A DNA stretch of 64,000 nt from Aliigemmobacter aestuarii (GTDB lineage: Bacteria > Pseudomonadota > Alphaproteobacteria > Rhodobacterales > Rhodobacteraceae), in the NCBI RefSeq assembly GCF_004799285.1, contig NZ_SSND01000004.1, forward strand, positions 357,715 through 421,714. The letters run 5' to 3'. The position numbers and the translations under genes were made by a program. The notes under the pieces were generated by a model, which saw only the letters and a list, made by a program, of their open reading frames with translations, made no database searches and was not told the DNA's origin. Shown piece by piece: positions 15,437 to 24,229 of this stretch. Numbering within the stretch: position 1 is the stretch's first letter; every line of letters begins with the position of its first letter.

Positions 15437-18400
15437 ATGGCACAAATTGACGGAACGCAGAATGCGGATTTCATTCATCGCCGTGGCGATGGACTTACCG
15501 TACCCTCAGGTTTGAACGAGATTGCTGGCACAACCGCAGGCGCGGATATCGTGAGAGCCGGTGACGGCAACGATGTCATCCACGCAGACAGGGGCGCCGA
15601 CACCATTCACGGTGGCGCCGGGGCGGATCGAATGTTCGGTGGCGATGGGGATGACACCTATCACCTCAATTCGGTCGCCGATCGCGCCAAGGAACTTGTC
15701 GGCGCGGGCACAGACCTCGTCATTGCCTCGGTCAACCATGTCCTTGGTGAAAACATCGAAAACCTGCAGCTTGTCGGCGCAAGGGCGATATCCGGAACCG
15801 GCAACCGGTCCGACAATCTGATCGTTGGCACCAATCTTGACAATCGCCTCGTCGGTGCGGCCGGGAACGACACGGTCAGGGGACGCAAGGGAAACGATAC
15901 CATTCTGGGTGGAACGGGCGAAGACGAGCTTTTTGGCGGCAAGGGCGCCGACGAATTGCGCGGTGGCGCCGGCGATGACACGGTCTGGGGATATCGGGGA
16001 AATGACACGGTCCTGGGTGGCCTGGGAAATGACCAGGTCTGGGGCGGCGTCGGCGACGACACGGTGCAGGGCGGCGCCGGAAACGACACGCTTGGCGGTT
16101 TCTTGGGCATCAATCGCCTCGTGGGGGGCGACGGATCGGATACATATCTTGTTTCGAGCGCGAACAACGTTCTCGTCGAACGGGCGAACGAAGGGCGGGA
16201 CCTTGTTCGGTCCAAGGTGAGCTTCGTTCTGGGGGACAACTTCGAGAACCTCGATCTGTTGGGGACGGGCAACCTTTCGGGCACCGGCAATGACCTGGGC
16301 AACCGGTTGCTTGGAAACGCGGGAAACAATGCGCTGTCCGGGCGGGGCGGGGGGGACACCCTCGTGGGCGGCCGTGGCAACGACACTCTGGACGGCGGCA
16401 TTGGGAACGACACGCTCTACGGAGGAGCAGGCAATGACACCTACGTCGTCTCTGAGGCGGGCGACCTCGTGGTCGAACAGGGGAACGAAGGAGGCGACAG
16501 CGTCCTGACCTCGCTCACGACATATTCGCTTGGCAAAAACCTCGAGAACCTGCGCTACACCGGCACCGGCGATTTCACCGGTAACGGCAACGGGCTTGCC
16601 AACCGGATTTCGGGCGGCAGCGGAAACGACACGCTGAACGGTCGCGGGGGGGCGGACAAGCTGATCGGCGGGGCCGGGAACGACGTTTATATCGTGGACA
16701 ACACCCAGGAAACGATTGTCGAGGAAACCGGCGGCGGTGAGGACGAGATCCGCACGACGCTTGGCAGCTATACCCTGGGGGCCAACATCGAGAACCTGCG
16801 CTACACCGGCACCGGCGATTTCACCGGCAACGGCAACGGCCTTGCCAACCGGATCTCGGGCGGCAGCGGAAACGACACGCTGAACGGTCGCGGGGGGGCG
16901 GACAAGCTGGTCGGCGGGGCCGGGAACGACGTCTATATCGTGGACAACACCAAGGAAAAGATCCTGGAAGAGGCTGGCGGCGGTGAGGACGAGATCCGCA
17001 CGACGCTTGGCAGCTATACCCTGGGGGCCAACCTTGAAAACCTGCGCTACACCGGCACCGGCGATTTTGCCGGCAACGGCAACGGCCTTGCCAACCGGAT
17101 CTCGGGCGGCAGCGGAAACGACACGCTGAACGGGCGCGGTGGGGCGGACAAGCTGGTCGGCGGGGCCGGGAACGACGTCTATATCGTGGACAACACCAAG
17201 GAAAAGATTCTGGAAGAGGCTGGCGGCGGTGAGGACGAGATCCGCACGACGCTTGGCAGCTATACCCTGGGGGCCAACCTCGAAAACCTGCGCTACACCG
17301 GCACCGGCGATTTCACCGGCACCGGCAACGAATTGGCGAACCAGATCATCGGTGGCGACGGCAACGACTTTCTTGCGGGCCTGCTTGGCGCTGACCGGCT
17401 GACCGGCGGCAGTGGCCGCGACACACTGGATGGCGGCGCCGGGGTCGACACGATGTCAGGCGGCACTGGCAACGACACCTACCTCGTCGATAACACCAAT
17501 GACGTTATCGAGGAACTGGCAGGTGAGGGTGACCGCGATATCGTCCGGTCCACGGCGAACGTCTACACGCTAGGCGACAACGTCGAGACCCTACTCTTCA
17601 TCGGCACCGGCGATTTCACCGGTACCGGCAACGGCGCCGCCAACAGCATTGTCAGCGGCGGCGGCGACGATTCGCTTGTGGGCCTGCAGGGCGCTGACCT
17701 GCTGAGCAGCGGCGATGGCAGCGACACGCTGGATGGGGGCGCCGGGGTGGACACGATGTCGGGCGGCGATGGCAACGACACCTACCGCGTCGACAACACC
17801 AATGACCGCATTACGGAATTGCCGGGCGAGGGATCAGATACCGTCCGGTCCACTGCAAACGTCTACACGCTGAGTTCCCACATCGAGAACCTGGTCTTCG
17901 CCGGCACTGGCGATTTCACTGGCACGGGCAATGACCTCACGAACTACATCGTCGGCGACGTCGGAAACGATACGCTTTTGGGCCTGCAAGGTGACGACCG
18001 GCTGGTCGCGGGCGCCGGCGATGACAGGCTGGATGGCGGCGCGGGCGTGGACACGCTGGATGGCGGCACCGGCAACGACACGTATATCGTCGACAACGCC
18101 AATGATGCGATCATCGAGAAATCGGGTGCTGGCACCAGTGACACGGTGAACTCCACCAGCAACAGCTACACGCTGGGTGACAACATCGAAAATCTGGTTT
18201 TTGTTGGATCGGGCGACTTCACCGGAACGGGGAACGCCCTGAACAACCGGATCGATGGTTCGGCCAACGGGGCTTCCACCCTTGATGGTCGGGGCGGCAA
18301 TGACACCATCTCATCCGGTGACGGAAATGACGTGCTGTTGGGCGGTGCTGGCAACGACAGTCTTTCGGGCGGGGCGGGGAACGACACGCTGGACGGCGGC

Positions 18401-18922
18401 GCAGGCAATGACGTGCTGACAGGTGGGTTGGGCCGCAACCGCCTGATCGGAGGTGGTGGAAACGATACGCTGAACGCCGGTCTTGGCGACGATCGTTTCG
18501 TATTCAACTCCACCGATGGGGTGGACCGTATCGCCGGCGCGATGGACCCAAACGACAGGGTCATCTTCGACATGTCGACCTTCAACATCGGCAATGGCGA
18601 CGCGACGATCGACAACGACATCCTCCTTGGCGGCACGGGCAATGCGACCACCTGGGACAGCAGCAACGAGTTTGTGTTCTTTGTCGGGCCAACCCAGCTT
18701 GATAGCGCAAGTGTGGCACAGTTTGTGTCGCAGACGGCCGGCACGACGACCGCTGGCACGGCCCAGTTGTTCTATGTGCGCAATCGGAGCGACTTGGCCG
18801 TCTTCTTGCATGTCTCGAACGGAACGGGCACCGTTCAGGCCGCAGATCTGGATCTGATCTTTACCTCGGATGCGAGCAACGTGGCGCAGTTCGGTGTAAA
18901 CGATGTCTTTTTCGAGCTGTGA
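15437..18922 (+). CDS. RTX calcium-binding repeat protein (type I secreted adhesin/surface protein)
   Basis: A 1161-residue protein made almost wholly of glycine-rich GGxGxDxLx nonapeptides interspersed with beta segments of the form NDTYIVDN...ENLxxTGTGDFTGTGN. No N-terminal signal peptide is present, as expected for type I secretion. The last roughly 150 residues lack repeats (VIFDMSTFNIGNGDATIDND...NDVFFEL) and resemble a C-terminal ABC-secretion signal domain. No enzymatic domain is visible, so an adhesin, matrix or S-layer-like role is likely. ATG 15437 follows AAGGGC at 2-7 bp. Three repeat units in the middle are nearly identical at DNA level. No transporter gene is adjacent. Confidence 0.88.
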   Translation: MAQIDGTQNADFIHRRGDGLTVPSGLNEIAGTTAGADIVRAGDGNDVIHADRGADTIHGGAGADRMFGGDGDDTYHLNSVADRAKELVGAGTDLVIASVNHVLGENIENLQLVGARAISGTGNRSDNLIVGTNLDNRLVGAAGNDTVRGRKGNDTILGGTGEDELFGGKGADELRGGAGDDTVWGYRGNDTVLGGLGNDQVWGGVGDDTVQGGAGNDTLGGFLGINRLVGGDGSDTYLVSSANNVLVERANEGRDLVRSKVSFVLGDNFENLDLLGTGNLSGTGNDLGNRLLGNAGNNALSGRGGGDTLVGGRGNDTLDGGIGNDTLYGGAGNDTYVVSEAGDLVVEQGNEGGDSVLTSLTTYSLGKNLENLRYTGTGDFTGNGNGLANRISGGSGNDTLNGRGGADKLIGGAGNDVYIVDNTQETIVEETGGGEDEIRTTLGSYTLGANIENLRYTGTGDFTGNGNGLANRISGGSGNDTLNGRGGADKLVGGAGNDVYIVDNTKEKILEEAGGGEDEIRTTLGSYTLGANLENLRYTGTGDFAGNGNGLANRISGGSGNDTLNGRGGADKLVGGAGNDVYIVDNTKEKILEEAGGGEDEIRTTLGSYTLGANLENLRYTGTGDFTGTGNELANQIIGGDGNDFLAGLLGADRLTGGSGRDTLDGGAGVDTMSGGTGNDTYLVDNTNDVIEELAGEGDRDIVRSTANVYTLGDNVETLLFIGTGDFTGTGNGAANSIVSGGGDDSLVGLQGADLLSSGDGSDTLDGGAGVDTMSGGDGNDTYRVDNTNDRITELPGEGSDTVRSTANVYTLSSHIENLVFAGTGDFTGTGNDLTNYIVGDVGNDTLLGLQGDDRLVAGAGDDRLDGGAGVDTLDGGTGNDTYIVDNANDAIIEKSGAGTSDTVNSTSNSYTLGDNIENLVFVGSGDFTGTGNALNNRIDGSANGASTLDGRGGNDTISSGDGNDVLLGGAGNDSLSGGAGNDTLDGGAGNDVLTGGLGRNRLIGGGGNDTLNAGLGDDRFVFNSTDGVDRIAGAMDPNDRVIFDMSTFNIGNGDATIDNDILLGGTGNATTWDSSNEFVFFVGPTQLDSASVAQFVSQTAGTTTAGTAQLFYVRNRSDLAVFLHVSNGTGTVQAADLDLIFTSDASNVAQFGVNDVFFEL
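16544..17281 (+). repeat. Three near-identical 246-bp tandem repeats inside the RTX gene
   Basis: Units begin at 16544, 16790 and 17036, each encoding 82 residues from ENLRYTG to LGAN(I/L). They differ by few bases, whereas the other modules of the gene have diverged; a fourth unit from 17282 matches at first, then diverges. This points to recent duplication or ongoing homogenisation, and the copy number is likely to vary between isolates. Confidence 0.85.
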
Positions 18923-19243
18923 CGCCATCCCGGCGGGCCCCATGCGCAATGGGGCCCGTGCCGCATGCGGAACTCATCTGCACACCGCTTGCTGAGAACG
19001 CGGCCCCGGCGCATCAAGACAGGCGGGGGCCTTGCCCCCCGCTTTCCCGTCGCCTGGCGATCTTGGGTGCAGGGACCCGAACAGCCGCGGGTTTCGGGAT
19101 ATGCCGTGCGGGTTTTGTCCCGTTCCTGATGGAAAGCTGTCCGCCTCCCGCGTACGCGAGATCACACGGTCGAAAACTGGCAGGCGATCATTTCACCGAA
19201 GGCCCTGCGAGACGCCGGTGCCGTCGATGACGGGACCGAACGT
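18923..19243. other. Intergenic region between converging RTX and phosphoesterase genes
   Basis: About 320 bp without a credible gene. The two flanking genes converge here. The only clear structure is the hairpin at 18934-18958. Confidence 0.5.
18934..18958 (+). terminator. Strong hairpin after the RTX gene, probable terminator
   Basis: CGGGCCCCAT (18934-18943) pairs with ATGGGGCCCG (18949-18958), a perfect 10-bp stem with a 5-base loop, starting 12 bp past the RTX stop. No T-run follows, so it may be a weak or RNA-stabilising hairpin rather than a classic intrinsic terminator. Confidence 0.5.
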
Positions 19244-20224
19244 CTACAGGTCCGGGGCATCCCGGGAAAAAAGAACAAGCCCTGCCGACCCCCGCCCGAT
19301 TTGCGCGGGCAGCCGGGATTGGCCGATCGGAACCGTGTAGTCCGGCGCGGCGCGGCTGGAGAAGGCGAGCCCTTTACCGGTGCCCAGTTTCAACAGGCCG
19401 AAGCCGCGCTCTGCCCGCTCGCCGCCGATATACTTGCGTGGACCACCACCAAGACAGGCTTGCGACAAGAGCAGCACGCCGTCCTTTCGTGCCGGATACC
19501 AGCCGTGGTGATGCCCGCTGAGATATGCATCCACCCGGCGATTGACCAGCAAGGTCATGAAGTCGGGATCGCCGATGACGTCGTTCTCGCGGCCCTGTGT
19601 GACCGGCCAGACAGGAAGATGACCAAAAACCAGCCGCACGTCGTGCCTGTCGCCCTCATCGCGCAGCAGGCCGTCGAGCCACTCCATTTCTTCGACCGGC
19701 AGGCGCCCTGCCACCGTGATGTCGAGCCCGATCAGAAGGATTCCCTTGTGCGAGGCGGCATAGCGGAAGGGGTAACGTTCACCGTCGAGGATTTCGACCT
19801 GCGGGGCATTTTCCGTCCAGGTCCGGTCAAAGGCCCGCCGTTCGGCCTGAAAGCCCGGATAAGCCGAAGCGTCGTGGTTTCCGGGCGTGACCAGCAACGG
19901 GATGCCTGCGTCGGTCAAGGGGTGGGTGACCGCGACGTGGAAGGCCTGCCACATGGCGGCGATCTGTTGGTCCGAAAGGTGCGGGCCGGTCTTCTGGCCT
20001 GCCACCATGTCGCCGGTGCAAATGACGAGATCGGGCGTCAGCGTCCGGATGGACCGGATCGCGTCATGCACCCTCTGGTCATACTCTGTCGATCCGTAGC
20101 TTCCATTCAGATCCGAGATCACCGCGATCGTCAGCGGCGATGCTGCCTGTGCCACGCCGGGAACAAGCCCGACCGCAACAGTTGCGCCCAGAAAGGCGCG
20201 CCGGTTCAATCCTGTCCGTCGCAT
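19244..20224 (-). CDS. Tat-exported metallophosphoesterase
   Basis: A 326-residue protein beginning MRRTGLNRRAFLGATVAVG, a twin-arginine signal, cleaved near VAQA-AS. The calcineurin-like phosphoesterase motifs follow: ISDLNGSYG (D38), CTGDMV, TPGNHD, FGHLP and GHHHG. Motif I has DxN instead of the usual DxH (N40), a variant that may change metal binding. The substrate is unknown; the compartment is the periplasm. The start overlaps the 3' end of the kinase-like gene by 19 bp, so it is the last gene of the operon running down from 24481. Its product could reverse phosphorylation made by that neighbour, which is inference. Confidence 0.85.
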   Translation of the reverse strand: MRRTGLNRRAFLGATVAVGLVPGVAQAASPLTIAVISDLNGSYGSTEYDQRVHDAIRSIRTLTPDLVICTGDMVAGQKTGPHLSDQQIAAMWQAFHVAVTHPLTDAGIPLLVTPGNHDASAYPGFQAERRAFDRTWTENAPQVEILDGERYPFRYAASHKGILLIGLDITVAGRLPVEEMEWLDGLLRDEGDRHDVRLVFGHLPVWPVTQGRENDVIGDPDFMTLLVNRRVDAYLSGHHHGWYPARKDGVLLLSQACLGGGPRKYIGGERAERGFGLLKLGTGKGLAFSSRAAPDYTVPIGQSRLPAQIGRGSAGLVLFSRDAPDL

Positions 20225-21642
20225 GCGATGTCGGCCTCTGTCACTGATCCACTGACAAGAAATGCTTGTGGGTCGAGATCAAAGCGCAGGTCGCCCCGTT
20301 CGCAGCTTGTCCGAAGGATATTGGCTGCAAGGGCGGTATTGGTGACCAGCTGTTCAAACTGCGCTGTTGCAAGGCCGAAACTGTCGCGAAGATAGGCATG
20401 GAGCGGACCCTGAGCCTGCAAATCCGCGTCCAGCGCCATCAGCTTTCGATAGGTTTCGACAGGGAAGTGACGCAGCTTTTGAAGCATCTCGGTGGATTTC
20501 GCGAAATTCGCATATTCGACCCTGCCACCCGCATCGTTGTCGTTGAGATGCGTCCGCTTGATCCGTACGGCCCCTTCCGGCGGAGGGTCGGTTTCGGCCC
20601 CGTGGCTGACTGCCTTGCGCGATTTCACCTCGCCGTTTTCCACCCAGAACCAACGCGCGACATAGTCGATGTTGCCCACCCGGTCCTGCTGGCTGAGCAT
20701 GAAGTCCAGCAGCACGATATTGGCAATGTCCGACATCCAATAGGCCATCTGAGCGGGGTGCACGTTTTCCCCCATGTCCTTGCGGATCTGCTTGTCCTTG
20801 ATTGCCTCGGCCACGCCTTCGGCGATGGCCTTGTCCAGTTGGGCAGGGGATCGTAGCGCAAGGAATGGCGCAGTGTTCTGGAAGTCCAGATTCTGGCCTT
20901 TGCCCCAGCCCGATGCCCGGGTGCCGTTCACCTCGGAATTGTAGCGATCGCCGCTGGATTTCAGCATCACGCCATAGACCGCGCTAAGATCGGACGTGAA
21001 AAGGTCAGAGGTCGGGACATAGGCGGTGGGATCAGTATCTGCCGCAACCAGCGTTCGCCATCCGGCCTCGTTCATGTTGGATGAATGGCTGTGGCCCGAC
21101 AAGGCAAGGCCAGGGCGCGCCACTTCCGACAGGTGCTGTTCCCGGTCCATGCTGCGCCATACGGCGACGGGCACCCCGATATCGGCCCCGAAGTAGCGTG
21201 ACAGGTGATAATAAAGCAGGGGCGAGGCCGAGAAGGTGCCGCTGGTGCCGCGCGCATTCATTGTCGGCTTGAATTTGGCAAGGTCGCCCGCGGACTGGGA
21301 CTTGGCGTCCTTCCCCAGTGGGCAGGCGTTGCGCTCGAACCCCGCGCGATCGCCCGCGTATGGTCCGGACGACAAATCATGGATGATCATGCCGGGGCTC
21401 GTGCTCCAGGTCTTCGGGCACAGCCCGACAGAGGGCGAATAGAGGTCGATCGCGCAGAAGGCGGCCTCGTCCTTGAGGTCGCCTTTGGAATAGTCGGCAC
21501 CAGGCATCGGCGCGATCCGCACGCAGGTTTCCCTGACCCCGTTCGGGCTGGTGAAGGTGGTGGCTTCGCCAAGGATGCTGTCATTGGCGGCCGCCAGCGA
21601 CGGGATCGAGACGGCAAGAAGGAAAAGGGTTCTGGACAGCAT
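20206..21642 (-). CDS. Exported protein with Fam20/HipA-like kinase signatures
   Basis: A 478-residue protein; ATG 21642 is preceded by GGAGG at 5 bp and starts a good signal peptide (MLSRTLFLLAVSIPSLAAA). An ATG at 21663 would overlap the previous stop as ATGA. It is usually the kind of gene left hypothetical, but the order of motifs matches Fam20/HipA-type kinases: FKP with K125; YYHLSRYFGADIGVPVAVWR (144-163), like the helix C/VP segment; catalytic-loop-like DFMLSQQDRVGN (313-324); and a metal-site-like NDNDAGG (367-373). Several cysteines fit periplasmic folding. Neighbours are a phosphatase-like gene and a phosphoesterase. Kinase activity is an inference. Confidence 0.6.
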   Translation of the reverse strand: MLSRTLFLLAVSIPSLAAANDSILGEATTFTSPNGVRETCVRIAPMPGADYSKGDLKDEAAFCAIDLYSPSVGLCPKTWSTSPGMIIHDLSSGPYAGDRAGFERNACPLGKDAKSQSAGDLAKFKPTMNARGTSGTFSASPLLYYHLSRYFGADIGVPVAVWRSMDREQHLSEVARPGLALSGHSHSSNMNEAGWRTLVAADTDPTAYVPTSDLFTSDLSAVYGVMLKSSGDRYNSEVNGTRASGWGKGQNLDFQNTAPFLALRSPAQLDKAIAEGVAEAIKDKQIRKDMGENVHPAQMAYWMSDIANIVLLDFMLSQQDRVGNIDYVARWFWVENGEVKSRKAVSHGAETDPPPEGAVRIKRTHLNDNDAGGRVEYANFAKSTEMLQKLRHFPVETYRKLMALDADLQAQGPLHAYLRDSFGLATAQFEQLVTNTALAANILRTSCERGDLRFDLDPQAFLVSGSVTEADIACDGQD

Positions 21643-21659
21643 GAGGGCCTCCGTCGTGG

Positions 21660-22325
21660 TCATTTCGGGCAGATTGCGGCGCGTTCGGCGTCGCTGATGG
21701 TCAGGGCAGCGTTGAACTTGAAGTGGTCGAAATGGTGGTCGATCCAGGCGTCGCAGCCATCCGAACAATCCGCCCCGTTTCGGGCGTCGTTCCAGTAAGC
21801 CTTCGCGCGCTCCTCGCTCCAGCCGCAGAATTGCACGAGCGCCATGGCCGAGATCGCGCCCGACGAATGGACCCCCCACATGCAATGCACCAGCATCGGG
21901 CCGCGGCCCGGATCCTTGATGATGCCATGCAGTTCCTGCATCACTTCGCTCGGGCTTGTCGATTTTGCCGACGCATAGGTCATCTTGCCCGTCGAGCAGG
22001 ATGTGTTGCCGTATTTCGTGTTCTTGCCGAAATCGACATAGCGCGCGCTGGAAAAGCCCGCGCCGCACAACTCCTCTCGCTGGCCCGAAGACAGGCCATC
22101 ACGTTCCTTGTCGCCGCCCTTGAAACCCGCCCGATAAAGAACCCCGCTCAGGACCGGCCGCACGAAAGCCAGGCCCGCAGCCGGGCTGTGGCCGGACTTG
22201 CCGACCAAGGCGGATTGGCTTGGGCCTCCGTTGCGAGCCGTGAAGGACGTGTCAGCGGCAACCGCGCCAGCGGACATAAGGGAAAGGGCGAGTGCGGCAA
22301 CGATCTTGGTGCGTGTCTTCTGCAT
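21660..22325 (-). CDS. Exported dual-specificity-phosphatase-like protein, catalytic Arg replaced
   Basis: A 221-residue protein with a signal peptide (cleavage near AVAA-D). The fold markers of tyrosine/dual-specificity phosphatases are present: VLYRAG at 62-67, and the P-loop VHCMWGVHSSG with Cys148. The canonical HCxxGxxR pattern has Ser154 where the phosphate-binding Arg should be, so it may be a pseudophosphatase or have unusual chemistry. After the loop AISAMALVQFCGWSEERAKAYW resembles the family's following helix. Extra cysteines suggest disulfides. It precedes the kinase-like gene by 17 bp, within one operon. Confidence 0.75.
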   Translation of the reverse strand: MQKTRTKIVAALALSLMSAGAVAADTSFTARNGGPSQSALVGKSGHSPAAGLAFVRPVLSGVLYRAGFKGGDKERDGLSSGQREELCGAGFSSARYVDFGKNTKYGNTSCSTGKMTYASAKSTSPSEVMQELHGIIKDPGRGPMLVHCMWGVHSSGAISAMALVQFCGWSEERAKAYWNDARNGADCSDGCDAWIDHHFDHFKFNAALTISDAERAAICPK

Positions 22326-22376
22326 GGCAGGTGCTCCTTGTTTGGCGGGATGCGAGATGTTTTAAAAGGTTGGGGT

Positions 22377-23306
22377 TCATTCGATTGAAAGGATGACCAT
22401 GCGGGAGTCCTTTCCGTCATCGGTCACGATCCGAAGTCTGGTGCCCTCCGCATCGAGGGAGATGCCTTCGGGGTTCTTCGGCAATCTCAGCGGTTTTTCC
22501 GGGGAAAGCCCCCGAGCGCGACCAATGACCAAGCCTGTGTCGGGGTCGGCGATCAGGATGCAGGCCCCGGTGTCGCTCAGCACCCAAAGCACCCGGCGAT
22601 GGCGGTCGTAATGGATATCGGACACGTCCAACGCTGAATCGTCGGTTCCATCGCAGGCGAAGCCATCCTCTTCAGAAAGAACGACGGCACCCAGTATGGT
22701 CGTCAGGTCCGACGACAATCGCAGCAGCAGGCGCGGGTTGGCCTCCTTGACCAGGAGAACCTCGCGGCGGCTCGTGTCGAAAGCTATGCCTTCCAGGCCA
22801 TTGTTCGTCCGCAGCGATCCGAAGGTTTCGGCAACCTCGGGAAACCCTGCCATATCGGCAATGGGAAATCCCGACACGGAGCCATCTTCCAGGCTGATCT
22901 GGACGACGGTCGATGTGCCCTCCTGGACCGCCAAAAGCCGATTTCCGTCTTCGTCGAGCGTGATCCCTTCAAGATCGTCGACGCCCACCGAAAGGGCCTC
23001 GCTTGGCTTCAGCTTGCCCTTACCGGTCATCAGGAAGACTGTCGCGCTGTTGTCGCTGACGACCCAATAGTGGCTTCCGTCCGATGCAAGAGTGATGCCG
23101 GAGGGTTCGGTGAATTTTCTGGATGGCTCCGCGATGCGAACCGTATCGACCTCACCTAGTGCAAATTCAGTCACTTGTGCGAAGGAAGGTTCGGACCTGA
23201 GCCCGACAAGCGCCAGGATCACGCAGATGCCACATGCCACGAATGCATTTTGGGCTTGTGCGTTGTCCGGCCGCGCTGATCGGTGGTCCTGCATCGCTCC
23301 TCTCAT
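22377..23306 (-). CDS. SdiA-regulated-type beta-propeller protein, exported
   Basis: A 309-residue protein with an N-terminal hydrophobic segment (AFVACGICVILALVGL) that is a signal or anchor. Repeated PSGITL, LEGITLD, GLEGIAFD and NPEGISLD strands mark the SdiA-regulated propeller family, related to phytase-like esterase propellers. No catalytic residues are obvious, so a binding or lactonase-like role cannot be separated. The ATG at 23306 shares a base with the upstream stop (TGATG), so it is coupled to the DUF4956-like gene; an alternative ATG lies at 23294. The next gene starts 51 bp downstream. Confidence 0.75.
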   Translation of the reverse strand: MRGAMQDHRSARPDNAQAQNAFVACGICVILALVGLRSEPSFAQVTEFALGEVDTVRIAEPSRKFTEPSGITLASDGSHYWVVSDNSATVFLMTGKGKLKPSEALSVGVDDLEGITLDEDGNRLLAVQEGTSTVVQISLEDGSVSGFPIADMAGFPEVAETFGSLRTNNGLEGIAFDTSRREVLLVKEANPRLLLRLSSDLTTILGAVVLSEEDGFACDGTDDSALDVSDIHYDRHRRVLWVLSDTGACILIADPDTGLVIGRARGLSPEKPLRLPKNPEGISLDAEGTRLRIVTDDGKDSRMVILSIE

Positions 23307-24157
23307 CAGTCAATGTGCCAGTCGGTGATGCCGTGAAGCTTTGACGACACGATTGATGTCATCTCGCGCAGCAGGGCGTTGCGGCCCGGACCGCCTTCAA
23401 CGACCAGCAGATATTCGGCATTCGATTTGAATTTCTGCTTGTTTGCCGAGATCACCTGGAAACCACGCTCGCGCAGCAGATCGCGCAGAACATCCATGTT
23501 CAGTCTCTGAAGCTTGCCGCTTTCGAACTGAACTTGCAGCGTGACATGCATCTGCCGACCAAGGACCCAGATAATGGCCCAGGCGCAGGCTGTGCCGATT
23601 GCCGCCATCACAGGTAGATTCAGGCCGACGCTGAGAGAGATCAGCGTGACGAGGATCAGGCGGCGCGTGTCTCCGATATCACCGGTATCGGTCTTGAAGC
23701 GCATCAACCCGCCCAGACCGAAGATCACGAAGCCGATGAGATAGCCGTGGTGCAGGACCATGAAACCGATCAGAAGCCCGACCAGCCCGAACATGAAAAG
23801 GGTCCGCGGCTCTTGGTAATCGTCCGCCGTACGGCGTTCCGACCTGACTACCGGATGGTAGGCGATGGAGGCGGTGAGCGCTGAAGCAAACAAGACCGCT
23901 ACAAGAAACTCAAGGAGTTCCGGCAGGTTCTGAAGCTGCTGCCAGCCCTGTTCGCGCAATTGCAGGGCGCCGTCGATTTGTGTCAGGCCGTCGATACCGG
24001 CTGCGGTTCCCGGCAGGGCCGTCATTATGACCATGATCATCGCAACAGGAAGCGCGTCTGATTGTGTCTTACTGATTTGAAGCAATAGTCTGGTCCTCTT
24101 GGCGGCCTCGGCAAAGCGGTTCATGGGGAAGTCCGGTTTGGGGTGTGCGGGTATCAT
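23306..24157 (-). CDS. DUF4956-like integral membrane protein
   Basis: About 283 residues from ATG 24157, chosen for AAGG 5 bp upstream; ATG 24124 (MNRFAEA) is an alternative. It has an N-terminal hydrophobic segment, then TM helices around LLEFLVAVLFASALTASIAY, TLFMFGLVGLLIGFMVL, YLIGFVIFGLGGLMRFKT and LILVTLISLSVGLNLPVM. A soluble C-terminal domain (VQFESGKLQRLNMDVLRDLL...) of ferredoxin-like appearance follows. The GGLMRFKT-D...ISLSVGL pattern is like DUF4956 proteins, which in other bacteria are found with CotH kinases and polyphosphate-polymerase domains. It heads the coupled part of the operon. The family call is moderate. Confidence 0.55.
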   Translation of the reverse strand: MIPAHPKPDFPMNRFAEAAKRTRLLLQISKTQSDALPVAMIMVIMTALPGTAAGIDGLTQIDGALQLREQGWQQLQNLPELLEFLVAVLFASALTASIAYHPVVRSERRTADDYQEPRTLFMFGLVGLLIGFMVLHHGYLIGFVIFGLGGLMRFKTDTGDIGDTRRLILVTLISLSVGLNLPVMAAIGTACAWAIIWVLGRQMHVTLQVQFESGKLQRLNMDVLRDLLRERGFQVISANKQKFKSNAEYLLVVEGGPGRNALLREMTSIVSSKLHGITDWHID

Positions 24158-24229
24158 CGTTGCCTTCGGGAACTGCGTCGCCAGCATCCCTGGCCGCCCA
24201 CGCCAGAAGGGCGCCGACCGGACCATCCC

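Noticed and set aside
20206..22068. 620-residue version of the kinase-like protein
   Set aside because: The extra N-terminus is antisense-like sequence inside the phosphatase-like gene's coding region; GGAGG and a signal peptide mark ATG 21642.
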